Origin: a virus
Virus record (IMG/VR): IMGVR_UViG_3300017708_001836
Coordinates: 1-22,701 of that record
DNA length: 22,701 nt
Strand: one strand, 5' to 3'
Made by a program: the position numbers and the translations under genes. This document shows positions 7,301 through 14,671 of the stretch, one piece after another. The notes under the pieces are model-generated. The model was given only the letters and a program-made list of their open reading frames with translations, searched no databases and had not been told where the DNA came from. Every line of letters starts with the position of its first letter. Within the stretch, counting starts at the first letter, position 1.

Positions 7301-10228
7301 AGCACAACGTGTAGTACCACAAACTGGCCTTCCAATACAGATTGGAATTACCCATGTAATTCTGTGGGTCCAGAATGCAATTCACCAATTCGCATATGGA
7401 ACGGCCAACAAGCGAACTGGGAAAAATCGACGAATGGAAGACCAACTGTATTCACATGTGAACCATGTTTAAACTCTTTCTGTGCATACACTACATCCGT
7501 TCGAGATGATACAGTAAATTGTTGCAAGAGTGGTGGTGAGTGGAACGATACTTGTGCTGATCTATACAAGAGTTATTTAGAGAGTGTTTACTATAATGAG
7601 TGTGGTAACTCTGTTAACCTAGACAATCCTTTCTGTGGAGGAGAGGCTACAAACATTGAGTGGTCTAATGTAAGTAATTCTAATATTGGAACTTATTCTG
7701 ATTTAGATAGGGAAACATTCGAAGAGTCTTCTACCAAGTGCAGATCCTTGATAGATGAACTACGGTCATCTAATCTGGTAGGAGAGGGTTGTAACGACTT
7801 TGATGAAGATCGTGACTTCGAGAATCTTCAGTATGTTGATTACTCTGCTAAGGCAACCTATCAAACTTTGATACAACCACTAGCGCCACTACCTGGCGGA
7901 CTGGCGTTTGAGTTCGTTCCTGTTATCTGCAACCAAACCATTCCATGTATCGCGGGACAGTCTGACTGGCCATCAGAGTTTGACAACTCAAGATATACTT
8001 CATTGCTATATGGTATCAACAATCCAGCAAATGAAAACCAATCTTTGATTGGAACAACAGACAACAATTTAGGTCTTTGTTTAAATGATGGTTGTGAAGA
8101 TAATCTACAACCGAAAACAGGAACTCCAAAGGATAGAATCGAAACGACTATTAATCAAACTCCCGCCGGTATTCAGCAACATGAGCAGAGAGGTCTGTTG
8201 ATCACAAACTGTCAGAACAGAGTATTCTGTAGAGGAGATAGTTGTACTGAGTGTGGTGGCTTTGCAGATCTTGTTGAACCATTCAATCAACCTTTAGTCT
8301 CTTGCTGGGATTGCTCAACTGGAAACTGCACACAAGAGACAACGTGTAGTGAAGACTCCTCACTCTTCCCCGCAGAGTCATGTGATCCATCAGACAACCC
8401 ATGTCCATTCGGTCAGTGCTGTGATGGAGATTGTACCGAAAAGAGACTTACAGACTGTGGTGGAGTATGGATACAAACAGATAATCCATGTCCAAACGGC
8501 AACTTAACATGCGATTGCGGATCCGATGCACTCGGTAACTGCTGTACAGATTCGGTTCATAGTTATACATGTCAAAATCAGTGTGGAGGTGCATGGGAAG
8601 AAGGACCAGACGAAGGGCCTGAATCTTGTAATTCAAATCCAACAGGTTGCTGTTATCAGGTTCTAAACACTAGTGGCGATCCTTCACTAGCAGAAGCCGT
8701 AACATCACAAACAATCGAAGCAGAGTGTGGTGGTGCAACCGACGGGATCGCCGGCGTGGGTGGTCTGATCAAAATCTCATGGACAAAGGGTGTTGATTGT
8801 AGTGCAGTAAACCCAACTGGTAGATTCTGTAAGTCCCCGCCCGCCTTCTCAATTGAAAGTTGTGAGGATAACGTATTACCAGAGGACGGAACAATTCTTA
8901 CAGGCGGTGGTAACATTAGTATTGAGAACTGGACTCTAGATGGATCATGTGTAGGAGAAAATCCATGTAACTTCTCTACTGATCTAGCACCAATTTGTTG
9001 TCAGGGAATACCAGCAACAGATGGAACTGGAGCGTTTAATTGCTTTGAAGATCCAAACCGTGCAGTATGCTTCCCTCAGTCTCTCAATGTGATTGGAAGT
9101 TCAACTACATATGCGGGTGTAGAGGATACTACATGTGACGATTTTGATTGTTCAACTCAGTCTGGCTGGGGTCACTGTTGTTACAAGTCAAGTGAGGAAG
9201 CCGAATGGCAGTGTGCATATCCAGTAGGAGAGTATCACTGCTTGAACACCTTACACTCAGATGTATCAACCAACCCATCTTGGACTCTAACTGGCAGTAA
9301 CTGTGACACATGTGGTGATCCTAAAGATCCAACACTAGTAAATTGCTGCTACAATGTAGATCAATTTGGAACCAAGAGATGTCGTGTTGTTGAGGAAGGT
9401 AATTGCACCGCCTCAATATTAAGTGGATGTGGTGTTAGAGATATGGTTGGAACCAACACCAATGTTAACGGAAGTGCCAGTGTAGATTCTGAAGTGTGTG
9501 ATGTGTGTAACGGATGTGGTTCGCCTTCTTTAGTTAACTGCTGTTTCGACAATGGATCAGAATGTATTATGGTTCCCGAAGATCAATGTAATACTAGTGG
9601 ACTCAACCTATGCGATAGGGCCTGGAGTATTAGTCCTCCAGTAGTTAGTGGAAACGTAACTGATTCCGACGCAATTGGTTGTCAGGAATGTGCCGCGGGA
9701 TCCTGTGAGACTAACCCCTATACAGAGGGTTTTGAAGGTCTTGCGTGTGGAGGATTAAGTCCTCAGGGTTCTCAGTGTCCTTGCTGTCAAGATACCTATG
9801 GAGCGGGTTCGCTATTTAGGAACCAATTGTCAATTGAAAAAATAAACTTCAGATATATTCCGGAGAATCTAGGTATTCCCGAAGAATGGCGAATAGAACT
9901 AATATTCAGTAACAATGATGAAGCACAAGACTTTAAAGCAAATTATACTCTTGAGAATATTAACAACACGACGAATGATAAGGATGGAGATCAATTCATA
10001 AGATTCCGCGAGGAGGCCACCGAGGTAGGACCAGAGTATATTCCAAATGTATTACCAGACTTTCCATTCGGCGAGACCAATAGCGAAAAATTATACTTTA
10101 GTTCGTTCTCAAACGCGGTAGAAATAACATCTGGTAATTCCAGACCTGTTAAAGAATTCTTTAGTAATGCAAATAACGAAAATGCATTCATTAACGGTCG
10201 GGCTAGATGGAGAGTAAGATTTCCCTGA
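4376..10228 (+). CDS. Giant collagen-like, cysteine-rich fibre/adhesin protein with a lectin-like domain
   Basis: A 1950-residue protein, no family recognised as a whole. The start has only a weak Shine-Dalgarno (GTGAG), but the collagen-like segment begins 11 residues in. Order of parts: Gly-X-Y segment (12-47); beta-rich head (about 55-180) resembling the previous gene; beta-sandwich-like module (about 220-315, ending ITFNNGETWQCFIAG); first cysteine-rich modules (about 318-535); a DUF1566/C-type-lectin-like domain (about 540-702, with YYIPSLNEMAFIV, PYWTSTRAND and RAVVVRRL); more cysteine-rich segments with a long unrecognised middle (about 830-1340); a second module array (about 1345-1805); and a Cys-free C-terminal domain of about 140 residues. 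There are about 15 CC-containing modules. No signal peptide is visible, as expected for a virion protein released by lysis. I infer a long disulfide-rich fibre that binds a surface ligand. Confidence 0.75.
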   Translation: MTNSSTISTIMGPSGPRGPQAPLGSTGPTGPIGPTGSIGATGPTGYAIVGWTAGIIDCNSRVLVNADGSTASLGPIAGKTAGSNGSVGTPNFYVQQLGGGAQIFKNSEGDTAFFRSFRTSPDININETPNNIELNAPFGSGLLSQVVGKTGELLHYAGTTFIRGADDTFFAEGLSAEEGSLQAVLGDFKELIKRYDPENGESITVDTTITNNHYIVGQADFEITDAIVNVQGFEPVTTDDVTFGETVNTTFIIKNGGLAKNQNPFNENKFKFSPVGPTFSTTSTDIVNCITFNNGETWQCFIAGRDYDTTFDGTLKIGACCGEECNDYVLSQNCSGSFFNQISCNADPCDGTLGSCCVNNSCFRFSLTKCSDIGGKFFPNLLCEDFTCPGPCEGLGCCCLGIEGQVTSNQDICVELGGLFNDEKTCEGFIIDGEDGCEELTRGCCCLPDTSQVSDVLPLECRDLGGIHMGAGTQCSEVDCCAGRSIPTGACCCSDGTCNDRIVQTLCPSNCQWTQDAGCDVCGTVLNCNCTQEGENQPPGFKKWALWIKEIFEAEEGEPDIKLLGTFVNLDDISGAFGCDRLSDGLHNTYYTNYENVTHDEKTEAIPYARSLNVPGFSNQGNYYIPSLNEMAFIVLKNRIHSNILIGDTVNDVPYWTSTRANDTDFFFVNESGFVLQTQMSNVGEPNLKKRAVVVRRLLLENGADESGLPTVGQENDDGEKFVGVFAAGCSVILSNQNTGPYELPTYTCSDPLETGQCCTNKECSVVNEYDCILSEPPGIYSGDNQNASCVDNPCNPDGPVQVETLNCARAGVLSYKATEVGGPDSCANGLSKQLYYYAGTVDIDGVPNDLANYDKLNVTGKNDTTPDYDIRADAVDVDTGILVQGYCLGHDKAMECNTDRNILSPTAIAAPTLRAYCNQDSLYGKDYSCADDNVCGQAKSSFDTVIDDCLSANNDALCGKSIQTETIDILNTLDSTTCSTTNWPSNTDWNYPCNSVGPECNSPIRIWNGQQANWEKSTNGRPTVFTCEPCLNSFCAYTTSVRDDTVNCCKSGGEWNDTCADLYKSYLESVYYNECGNSVNLDNPFCGGEATNIEWSNVSNSNIGTYSDLDRETFEESSTKCRSLIDELRSSNLVGEGCNDFDEDRDFENLQYVDYSAKATYQTLIQPLAPLPGGLAFEFVPVICNQTIPCIAGQSDWPSEFDNSRYTSLLYGINNPANENQSLIGTTDNNLGLCLNDGCEDNLQPKTGTPKDRIETTINQTPAGIQQHEQRGLLITNCQNRVFCRGDSCTECGGFADLVEPFNQPLVSCWDCSTGNCTQETTCSEDSSLFPAESCDPSDNPCPFGQCCDGDCTEKRLTDCGGVWIQTDNPCPNGNLTCDCGSDALGNCCTDSVHSYTCQNQCGGAWEEGPDEGPESCNSNPTGCCYQVLNTSGDPSLAEAVTSQTIEAECGGATDGIAGVGGLIKISWTKGVDCSAVNPTGRFCKSPPAFSIESCEDNVLPEDGTILTGGGNISIENWTLDGSCVGENPCNFSTDLAPICCQGIPATDGTGAFNCFEDPNRAVCFPQSLNVIGSSTTYAGVEDTTCDDFDCSTQSGWGHCCYKSSEEAEWQCAYPVGEYHCLNTLHSDVSTNPSWTLTGSNCDTCGDPKDPTLVNCCYNVDQFGTKRCRVVEEGNCTASILSGCGVRDMVGTNTNVNGSASVDSEVCDVCNGCGSPSLVNCCFDNGSECIMVPEDQCNTSGLNLCDRAWSISPPVVSGNVTDSDAIGCQECAAGSCETNPYTEGFEGLACGGLSPQGSQCPCCQDTYGAGSLFRNQLSIEKINFRYIPENLGIPEEWRIELIFSNNDEAQDFKANYTLENINNTTNDKDGDQFIRFREEATEVGPEYIPNVLPDFPFGETNSEKLYFSSFSNAVEITSGNSRPVKEFFSNANNENAFINGRARWRVRFP
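4409..4516 (+). repeat. Collagen-like Gly-X-Y repeat, one imperfect triplet
   Basis: Codons 12-47 of the 1950-codon gene encode GPS GPR GPQ APL GST GPT GPI GPT GSI GAT GPT GYA. One Gly is replaced by Ala in the fourth triplet. It has nearly the same length and position as the repeat of the preceding gene, suggesting a shared fibre attachment or trimerisation stalk. Confidence 0.88.
5326..5944 (+). repeat. Cysteine-rich module array I (five modules)
   Basis: Five successive degenerate modules begin with GACC, GSCC, GCCC, GCCC and GACCC. The rough pattern is G-x-C-C, a third Cys a few residues later, C-x3-GG with an aromatic or hydrophobic residue, then C-x2-4-C. Module length is about 35-45 residues. 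The repeats are clear in protein and diverged in DNA, so they are old or fast-evolving. The pattern resembles a GACC...GG...C repeat that I recall from large secreted proteins of planctomycetes; that link is from memory and unchecked. Confidence 0.75.
8410..9787 (+). repeat. Cysteine-rich module array II
   Basis: About eight further CC-containing modules with starts such as FGQCCDGDC, LGNCCTDS, TGCCYQV, PICCQGI, WGHCCYKS, VNCCYNV, VNCCFDN and CPCCQDT. Spacing is less regular than in array I, with modules from about 28 to 65 residues, some with long inserts. The even-looking Cys pairing suggests disulfide-stabilised beads rather than metal sites, but no pairing can be proved from sequence. Confidence 0.7.
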
Positions 10229-10253
10229 GTCTGATATATAATAAGAGGATCAT

Positions 10254-13200
10254 ATGGCTTACACTACGTTTCAATCTATAACTGGACCTTCGGGACCAGA
10301 GGGAATTAAAGCAATCGGTGCCACTGGTAATACTGGTGACACTGGTCCTATTGGTGTAACTGGACCAGATGCTCCTTATGTTTTACGTTATAAGTGGTCT
10401 GAAATTGATCCATCCAATGGTGAAGAAAGAATCAAACTAACACTGTCTGATGAGAGTGTGGTTTATGTTGCTGGTATTTCTGGACAGAATGCTTATGTTG
10501 AAGGAGTGACTGCACTCGGTGATTCAGTCGGCAATCCATCTGGTCAAATCTTCAAACAAACCACCACTGCTGGTCCAAATCCAAGCGGAGCAACTTTTCA
10601 ATTCAGAGGACTAACTGCTGCCGTTGATCTTGGCATTGAGTTCGACGAAGATACGATTTCCATCTCCTCTCCATTAGGAATAACAACGGGTTATGTAGAT
10701 TCAGGTAGCACAGGTGAGTTCCTATTCCTATCTCCTCGCTATAAAGCACAAGGCGGCTCTGGTAGTTTTTATGATAATTCTGGTGTATCAAATCCCACTG
10801 GAACTGATAATACAATAAATGTCAAGTTCAGAAATGCTACTACTAATCTTGGCGATGAGTATAGTGCTGACTTCTGTGAATTGATCGTGGTGAGTGATGG
10901 GGGAGATGAATTAAAAGAATATATTCTTGATGTAAAAAATCTAGTTCGCTTTAGTCCACCAGAAGAAAACGGAAAACGTTTTGGTTATCTCTGTATGAGT
11001 GTTAGATTTTTGAGTGTTCCAGATCGACTTGTAGTTCTACGAACAAAGGTAGACGACGATCAAGATACGGAAATAATTCGTAAACCTTTATATGGTGCTT
11101 CTGAGGTAAACTTTGAAAATCCACTAGAAGGTAACCTTCTACTTGTTTCTGGAGAAAATAATAATGGAGAAGGTTATGGTAACACCGATTATCGTCGAGA
11201 TATAATAGGTTTCAATACACCATATCAAAATTTAAATGAAGGTTATTCGGCGGGTATCCATCCTCAAGTGTGGAGTGGATCTACGGGCGCACCTGCCGTT
11301 GATTACCCCAGCGAACAAGCAGTAATTTTTGATACGAACTGTGTATCTGACGATAGTCTAGAAGGTAAGTTCTTTAGAGGTAAACCATTCTGCACAGATC
11401 CAGACTCTGACTTGGGCGAAAAAACACATAGTTATTGTATTCGTATAGAAGAAGATTATTTTGAATCTCAAAATGAAAGCAGTCCGTGGTATGGTAAGAT
11501 TCGTTTAGTTGTAATGCCTGGTTGTGGATTCGTTTCGTCGAACGGCACTGCATGGAACTGGAAAATTTCATGTGATTCAGTTTGTTCGTGTCAGGATGCA
11601 GGTACAGTAGAAGACAATCCGTATGGTGGTTGTTGTACCAGTACAGTTTCAGAATGTGATTCGTTAATAAGTGGATCTATTAGCGGTAGAGTAGAACTCG
11701 ATATTACTAATACCGACGTTTTTAATGTTTCTGCACCTATTGATATCTCAGGTATTACTTGGTCATATGAACAGCGGGCTGGAATATCTCTTGGTAGTAA
11801 TGATGGTAATGAATTTGGTGAAATGAAAAACGTCACTCTCATTATTGATGGCGGGCCAAATAATATCAAATTCCCAGAAAATATAAAATTTGCTGGAACA
11901 CCAATTTTCACAAACGGTGTTGATATAGTAAACCTTGTAACAATTGATAATGGTGGCACTTGGTTTGCAACACAAACAGGATATGGTTGGGATGTTGATA
12001 TATTCAAAGAAGATGAATTAGGATCATGTTGTAGTAATCTTGGTTGTATTAACTTTGTAAATAAAACATACTGTGATGGATTAAATGGATCTTTTGAGTC
12101 ATCAGTTCCCTGCTATAGAAGAACTGATTCAGAATGCGGTGGCGGAATTACAGGTGGATGTTGTTCTGGAATAGAGGGTGTAGTAAATACAGGAATTCTT
12201 TGTGATGATGGTGATTATGAACCACCACCTGGCCACTCTTGCTGTGGAGATGACGGCAATGATTGTATACCTACCGGAGCAGATTTTCCAGAATATTTAA
12301 ATTGTTTTCTTGGAAATTGTGATGTGTGTTGTGGTGAAGGAAAGTTTAACTATGCACACTGTGATTTCGACGTATGTAATTTACCAGTACAGAAGTGTTG
12401 TTTTGCTGATAGAGGATATTGTTTAACAATAGCAGATGGTTGTAATAGTTGTGAGTCGTTAGGTGCAACAACAGTAACCAGTTGTGAAGAATGTAATATA
12501 GGAAACGACTTACCAGTTAAATGCTGTGCGCCATGTCCATTTGGTTGTGTTGAAGTTCGAGATACGGCCGCTTGTACTGAACTACAAGGAACTCCTTCAC
12601 CCAACGGTTTATGTTCAGGATGCTTAGGTCAACCTCAGTATGGTGAGGGAGCAAGTGCTTCTGCACCACCTAAATGTTTAACACCATCTACTCTACTACA
12701 ATGTAATTTAATCAATGGATATTTTGTTCCATCATCAGTAACAGAAGATGTGTGTAGTATTTGTGACGATATAAATGTATGTAGTCCTGATCCAGTAGGT
12801 GCTTGTTGTGACGACGCAAATGGCAATTGTCGTGGTATCATGTTGGAAAGTATTTGTCTTGCGATCGCTGAGACGAATCCTGGCACAATATGGTTGGGAC
12901 CAAATACAGAATGTGATGATTGTTGTGGTAATCAAGAGTTCCGTGGAGCGTGTTGCTTCTGCGACGAAAATTGTGTAGGGGATTTAACTACACAAGAATG
13001 TTCTTCGTTACAAGGAATCTTTATGGGAATAGATTCTACATGTGGTTCTGTTAATTGTAGCATTGCAGGGCCTTGTATCTGTCCATGTGAATTAACTGGT
13101 TGTTGTGATTGTCCTACTGGACATCCATTTAGAAGTCCTTGTTGTGATGACCCACAGTCTCCTGAGTGTTGTGGTCCTACTGATAGTTGTGACGATGATG

Positions 13201-14666
13201 ATGATGACGACGACGATGACGATGATGAGGATCGCGAAATAGATGATACTGAAGGTTTCTTTTTCTCAGGATTTGGGGCCGTGAGTAGTCCCGGCAATGG
13301 TAGCGTAACTCCGGACTTGCCTTGGGTTAAGGGAGCATGTTGTTTGGATGGGGGGAACTGTTTTCATTTTATTCAACCTTCCATTTGGTTGGGCCAGCAG
13401 ATAGATCCGAGTAATCCCGATAGTTATTTCAACACAAATAATCGATGCAAAGAATCAGTGGGTGGAGTGTGGCATCCATGGCAAACTTGTGACGATGTAG
13501 GATGTGTTAAGGGTGATTTTATTGCTGCATGTTGTTGTGCAACTTGGAGTATTGATTGTGATGACAATGAAGAAAAGATTGATCCTGAAAATCCAAATGA
13601 AGGATGCGAATGCGACATAGATGACATTGTAATTACTTGTAGTGATTGTGGTTTCAATGGTGGAAAGCCTGGTTTTTCAAAACCAGTAGGTTCTGCTGGT
13701 GGTCCATATAAACCAATACCACCAGGCTATCCTCCAGTGTTTTCACCACCCGGTGCTACAGCCTTCAAAGGAAGACCATCTTTTAAACCATTCGTCACTC
13801 CAGAAGGAAATGAAATTCCATACAATGCAGGTGAATGTTGTAGAAATCCCGGTGGTTGCAAATCAGCACCATGTACTCTAGATCAAAGAATATATTTTGC
13901 TGACGAATTTGATATAACACCTAGTGGTTCTAGTGGCGAAATATGTGATGAATACAATCAACTAGGGGACTTCGCCGGCGACTGTCTCGGTGATGAAGGA
14001 CTATGTAGTGAAAATAGTGATCAGAGTAGAATTGCAAAGGAGTGTGGTTGGTGTTCGGGCTCTGGTGTCTGTCCTGTCGGCGATGGTTGTCAGTTCGCGG
14101 AAGGAATAGATAGAACAATAATAGATCCAGAAACAGGAAGTCCAAAATATCTATTAGATGCTGCTAACACATCTTCATGTGATGTATGTAATTGCATCAA
14201 TTGTACAAACTTGTGTCCGGGTCCGAATAATCGATTATGTGAAGATAAAATACAAAGCACATGCAGGTTATTGTTCGATAAGAGTACAAAGAGAAGTCCA
14301 TCTGTGACAGGAACTTCATGCGATACTCCAGTAAGAATACCTGCCAATAAGAATCCTCATAGAAATGGTGGAAGTAATTCAGCGTCCGGTTTTAATAATC
14401 ATATACCGTCAAATAAACCACCATACAAGCCAGATCCAAATAGCATTTGTCGAAAGAATGGTAGAGTATTTGGACCATCTTTGAAAGATGGCGGAAACGG
14501 AAATACTGAATATCCGTCACCTTTCTATAGATCAAATATAAACAGACAGGCAGTCAATGAGTCTAATAAACAAAACGACATAGATTTTAGACAGATAAAT
14601 ACTACAGTGAAATTAGTGATATCTAAACTAAATGGTAAAACTAATATAAGTTATAAGCGAAGGTAA
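10254..14666 (+). CDS. Large collagen-like, cysteine-rich fibre protein with a poly-aspartate tract
   Basis: A 1470-residue protein with a good ribosome binding site (AAGAGGA at 10243-10249). Order of parts: an interrupted Gly-X-Y segment (11-39); beta-rich head (about 40-450) with a mid part (SYCIRIEEDYFES, WYGKIRLVVMPGCGF) I do not recognise; a beta-sandwich-like module (about 480-580, IVNLVTIDNGGTWFATQTG) matching one in the preceding gene; cysteine-rich modules (about 588-1090); 12 consecutive Asp (980-991) inside the module array; a Pro-rich segment (about 1136-1183, GPYKPIPPGYPPVFSPPGA); further Cys clusters; and a Lys/Arg/Asn-rich C-terminus ending KLNGKTNISYKRR. It is a paralogue of its upstream neighbour in layout, without the lectin-like domain. 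I infer a secreted-type, virion-attached fibre; the aspartates could bind calcium. No known family covers the whole chain. Confidence 0.72.
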   Translation: MAYTTFQSITGPSGPEGIKAIGATGNTGDTGPIGVTGPDAPYVLRYKWSEIDPSNGEERIKLTLSDESVVYVAGISGQNAYVEGVTALGDSVGNPSGQIFKQTTTAGPNPSGATFQFRGLTAAVDLGIEFDEDTISISSPLGITTGYVDSGSTGEFLFLSPRYKAQGGSGSFYDNSGVSNPTGTDNTINVKFRNATTNLGDEYSADFCELIVVSDGGDELKEYILDVKNLVRFSPPEENGKRFGYLCMSVRFLSVPDRLVVLRTKVDDDQDTEIIRKPLYGASEVNFENPLEGNLLLVSGENNNGEGYGNTDYRRDIIGFNTPYQNLNEGYSAGIHPQVWSGSTGAPAVDYPSEQAVIFDTNCVSDDSLEGKFFRGKPFCTDPDSDLGEKTHSYCIRIEEDYFESQNESSPWYGKIRLVVMPGCGFVSSNGTAWNWKISCDSVCSCQDAGTVEDNPYGGCCTSTVSECDSLISGSISGRVELDITNTDVFNVSAPIDISGITWSYEQRAGISLGSNDGNEFGEMKNVTLIIDGGPNNIKFPENIKFAGTPIFTNGVDIVNLVTIDNGGTWFATQTGYGWDVDIFKEDELGSCCSNLGCINFVNKTYCDGLNGSFESSVPCYRRTDSECGGGITGGCCSGIEGVVNTGILCDDGDYEPPPGHSCCGDDGNDCIPTGADFPEYLNCFLGNCDVCCGEGKFNYAHCDFDVCNLPVQKCCFADRGYCLTIADGCNSCESLGATTVTSCEECNIGNDLPVKCCAPCPFGCVEVRDTAACTELQGTPSPNGLCSGCLGQPQYGEGASASAPPKCLTPSTLLQCNLINGYFVPSSVTEDVCSICDDINVCSPDPVGACCDDANGNCRGIMLESICLAIAETNPGTIWLGPNTECDDCCGNQEFRGACCFCDENCVGDLTTQECSSLQGIFMGIDSTCGSVNCSIAGPCICPCELTGCCDCPTGHPFRSPCCDDPQSPECCGPTDSCDDDDDDDDDDDDEDREIDDTEGFFFSGFGAVSSPGNGSVTPDLPWVKGACCLDGGNCFHFIQPSIWLGQQIDPSNPDSYFNTNNRCKESVGGVWHPWQTCDDVGCVKGDFIAACCCATWSIDCDDNEEKIDPENPNEGCECDIDDIVITCSDCGFNGGKPGFSKPVGSAGGPYKPIPPGYPPVFSPPGATAFKGRPSFKPFVTPEGNEIPYNAGECCRNPGGCKSAPCTLDQRIYFADEFDITPSGSSGEICDEYNQLGDFAGDCLGDEGLCSENSDQSRIAKECGWCSGSGVCPVGDGCQFAEGIDRTIIDPETGSPKYLLDAANTSSCDVCNCINCTNLCPGPNNRLCEDKIQSTCRLLFDKSTKRSPSVTGTSCDTPVRIPANKNPHRNGGSNSASGFNNHIPSNKPPYKPDPNSICRKNGRVFGPSLKDGGNGNTEYPSPFYRSNINRQAVNESNKQNDIDFRQINTTVKLVISKLNGKTNISYKRR
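10284..10370 (+). repeat. Collagen-like Gly-X-Y repeat, interrupted
   Basis: Codons 11-39 of the 1470-codon gene encode nine Gly-X-Y triplets (GPS GPE GIK, then GAT GNT GDT GPI GVT GPD) with a two-residue interruption (AI) after the third. It is the shortest and most degenerate of the three neighbouring collagen-like starts. Confidence 0.8.
12015..12033 (+). repeat. 19-base exact repeat, copy 1
   Basis: GAATTAGGATCATGTTGTA encodes the ELGSCC start of a cysteine-rich module. The same 19 bases recur in frame at 15212-15230 in the next gene. Flanking bases differ, so this is a short identity inside otherwise diverged modules. Confidence 0.85.
12018..13523 (+). repeat. Cysteine-rich module array III
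   Basis: Modules begin with LGSCC, TGGCC, VQKCC, PVKCC, VGACC, RGACC, TGCC and KGACC, with the pattern C-C-x-n-C-x-n-C-x3-G...C-x2-4-C. Typical examples run from VGACCDDANGNC and RGACCFCDENC to the closing CGSVNC. The poly-Asp tract lies between two modules. The array differs in spacing from the arrays in the neighbouring genes but uses the same basic unit. Confidence 0.72.
13191..13226 (+). repeat. Poly-aspartate tract: 12 GAC/GAT codons
   Basis: Twelve consecutive Asp codons, a mix of GAT and GAC, followed by Glu, Asp and Arg. The trinucleotide tract could change length by replication slippage without breaking the frame. An acidic run of this kind could bind divalent cations; that is inference only. 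Confidence 0.93.
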
Positions 14667-14671
14667 TATGA

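Noticed and set aside
5326-9787. Cysteine modules as EGF, granulin or metallothionein domains
   Set aside because: The spacing GxCC...C...C-x3-GG...C-x-C does not fit those families, and the length and aromatic content do not fit metallothionein.
10237-10242. TATAAT as a host-type -10 element before the 1470-codon gene
   Set aside because: No -35 element at the right distance, and the AT-rich gap makes the match unremarkable.
11591-12007. Long minus-strand open frame (and others under the fibre genes)
   Set aside because: These are shadows of the plus-strand genes caused by codon bias; they lack ribosome binding sites and recognisable motifs.
12932-13297. Minus-strand frame with a poly-Ser run
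   Set aside because: The Ser run is the antisense reading of the aspartate codons.
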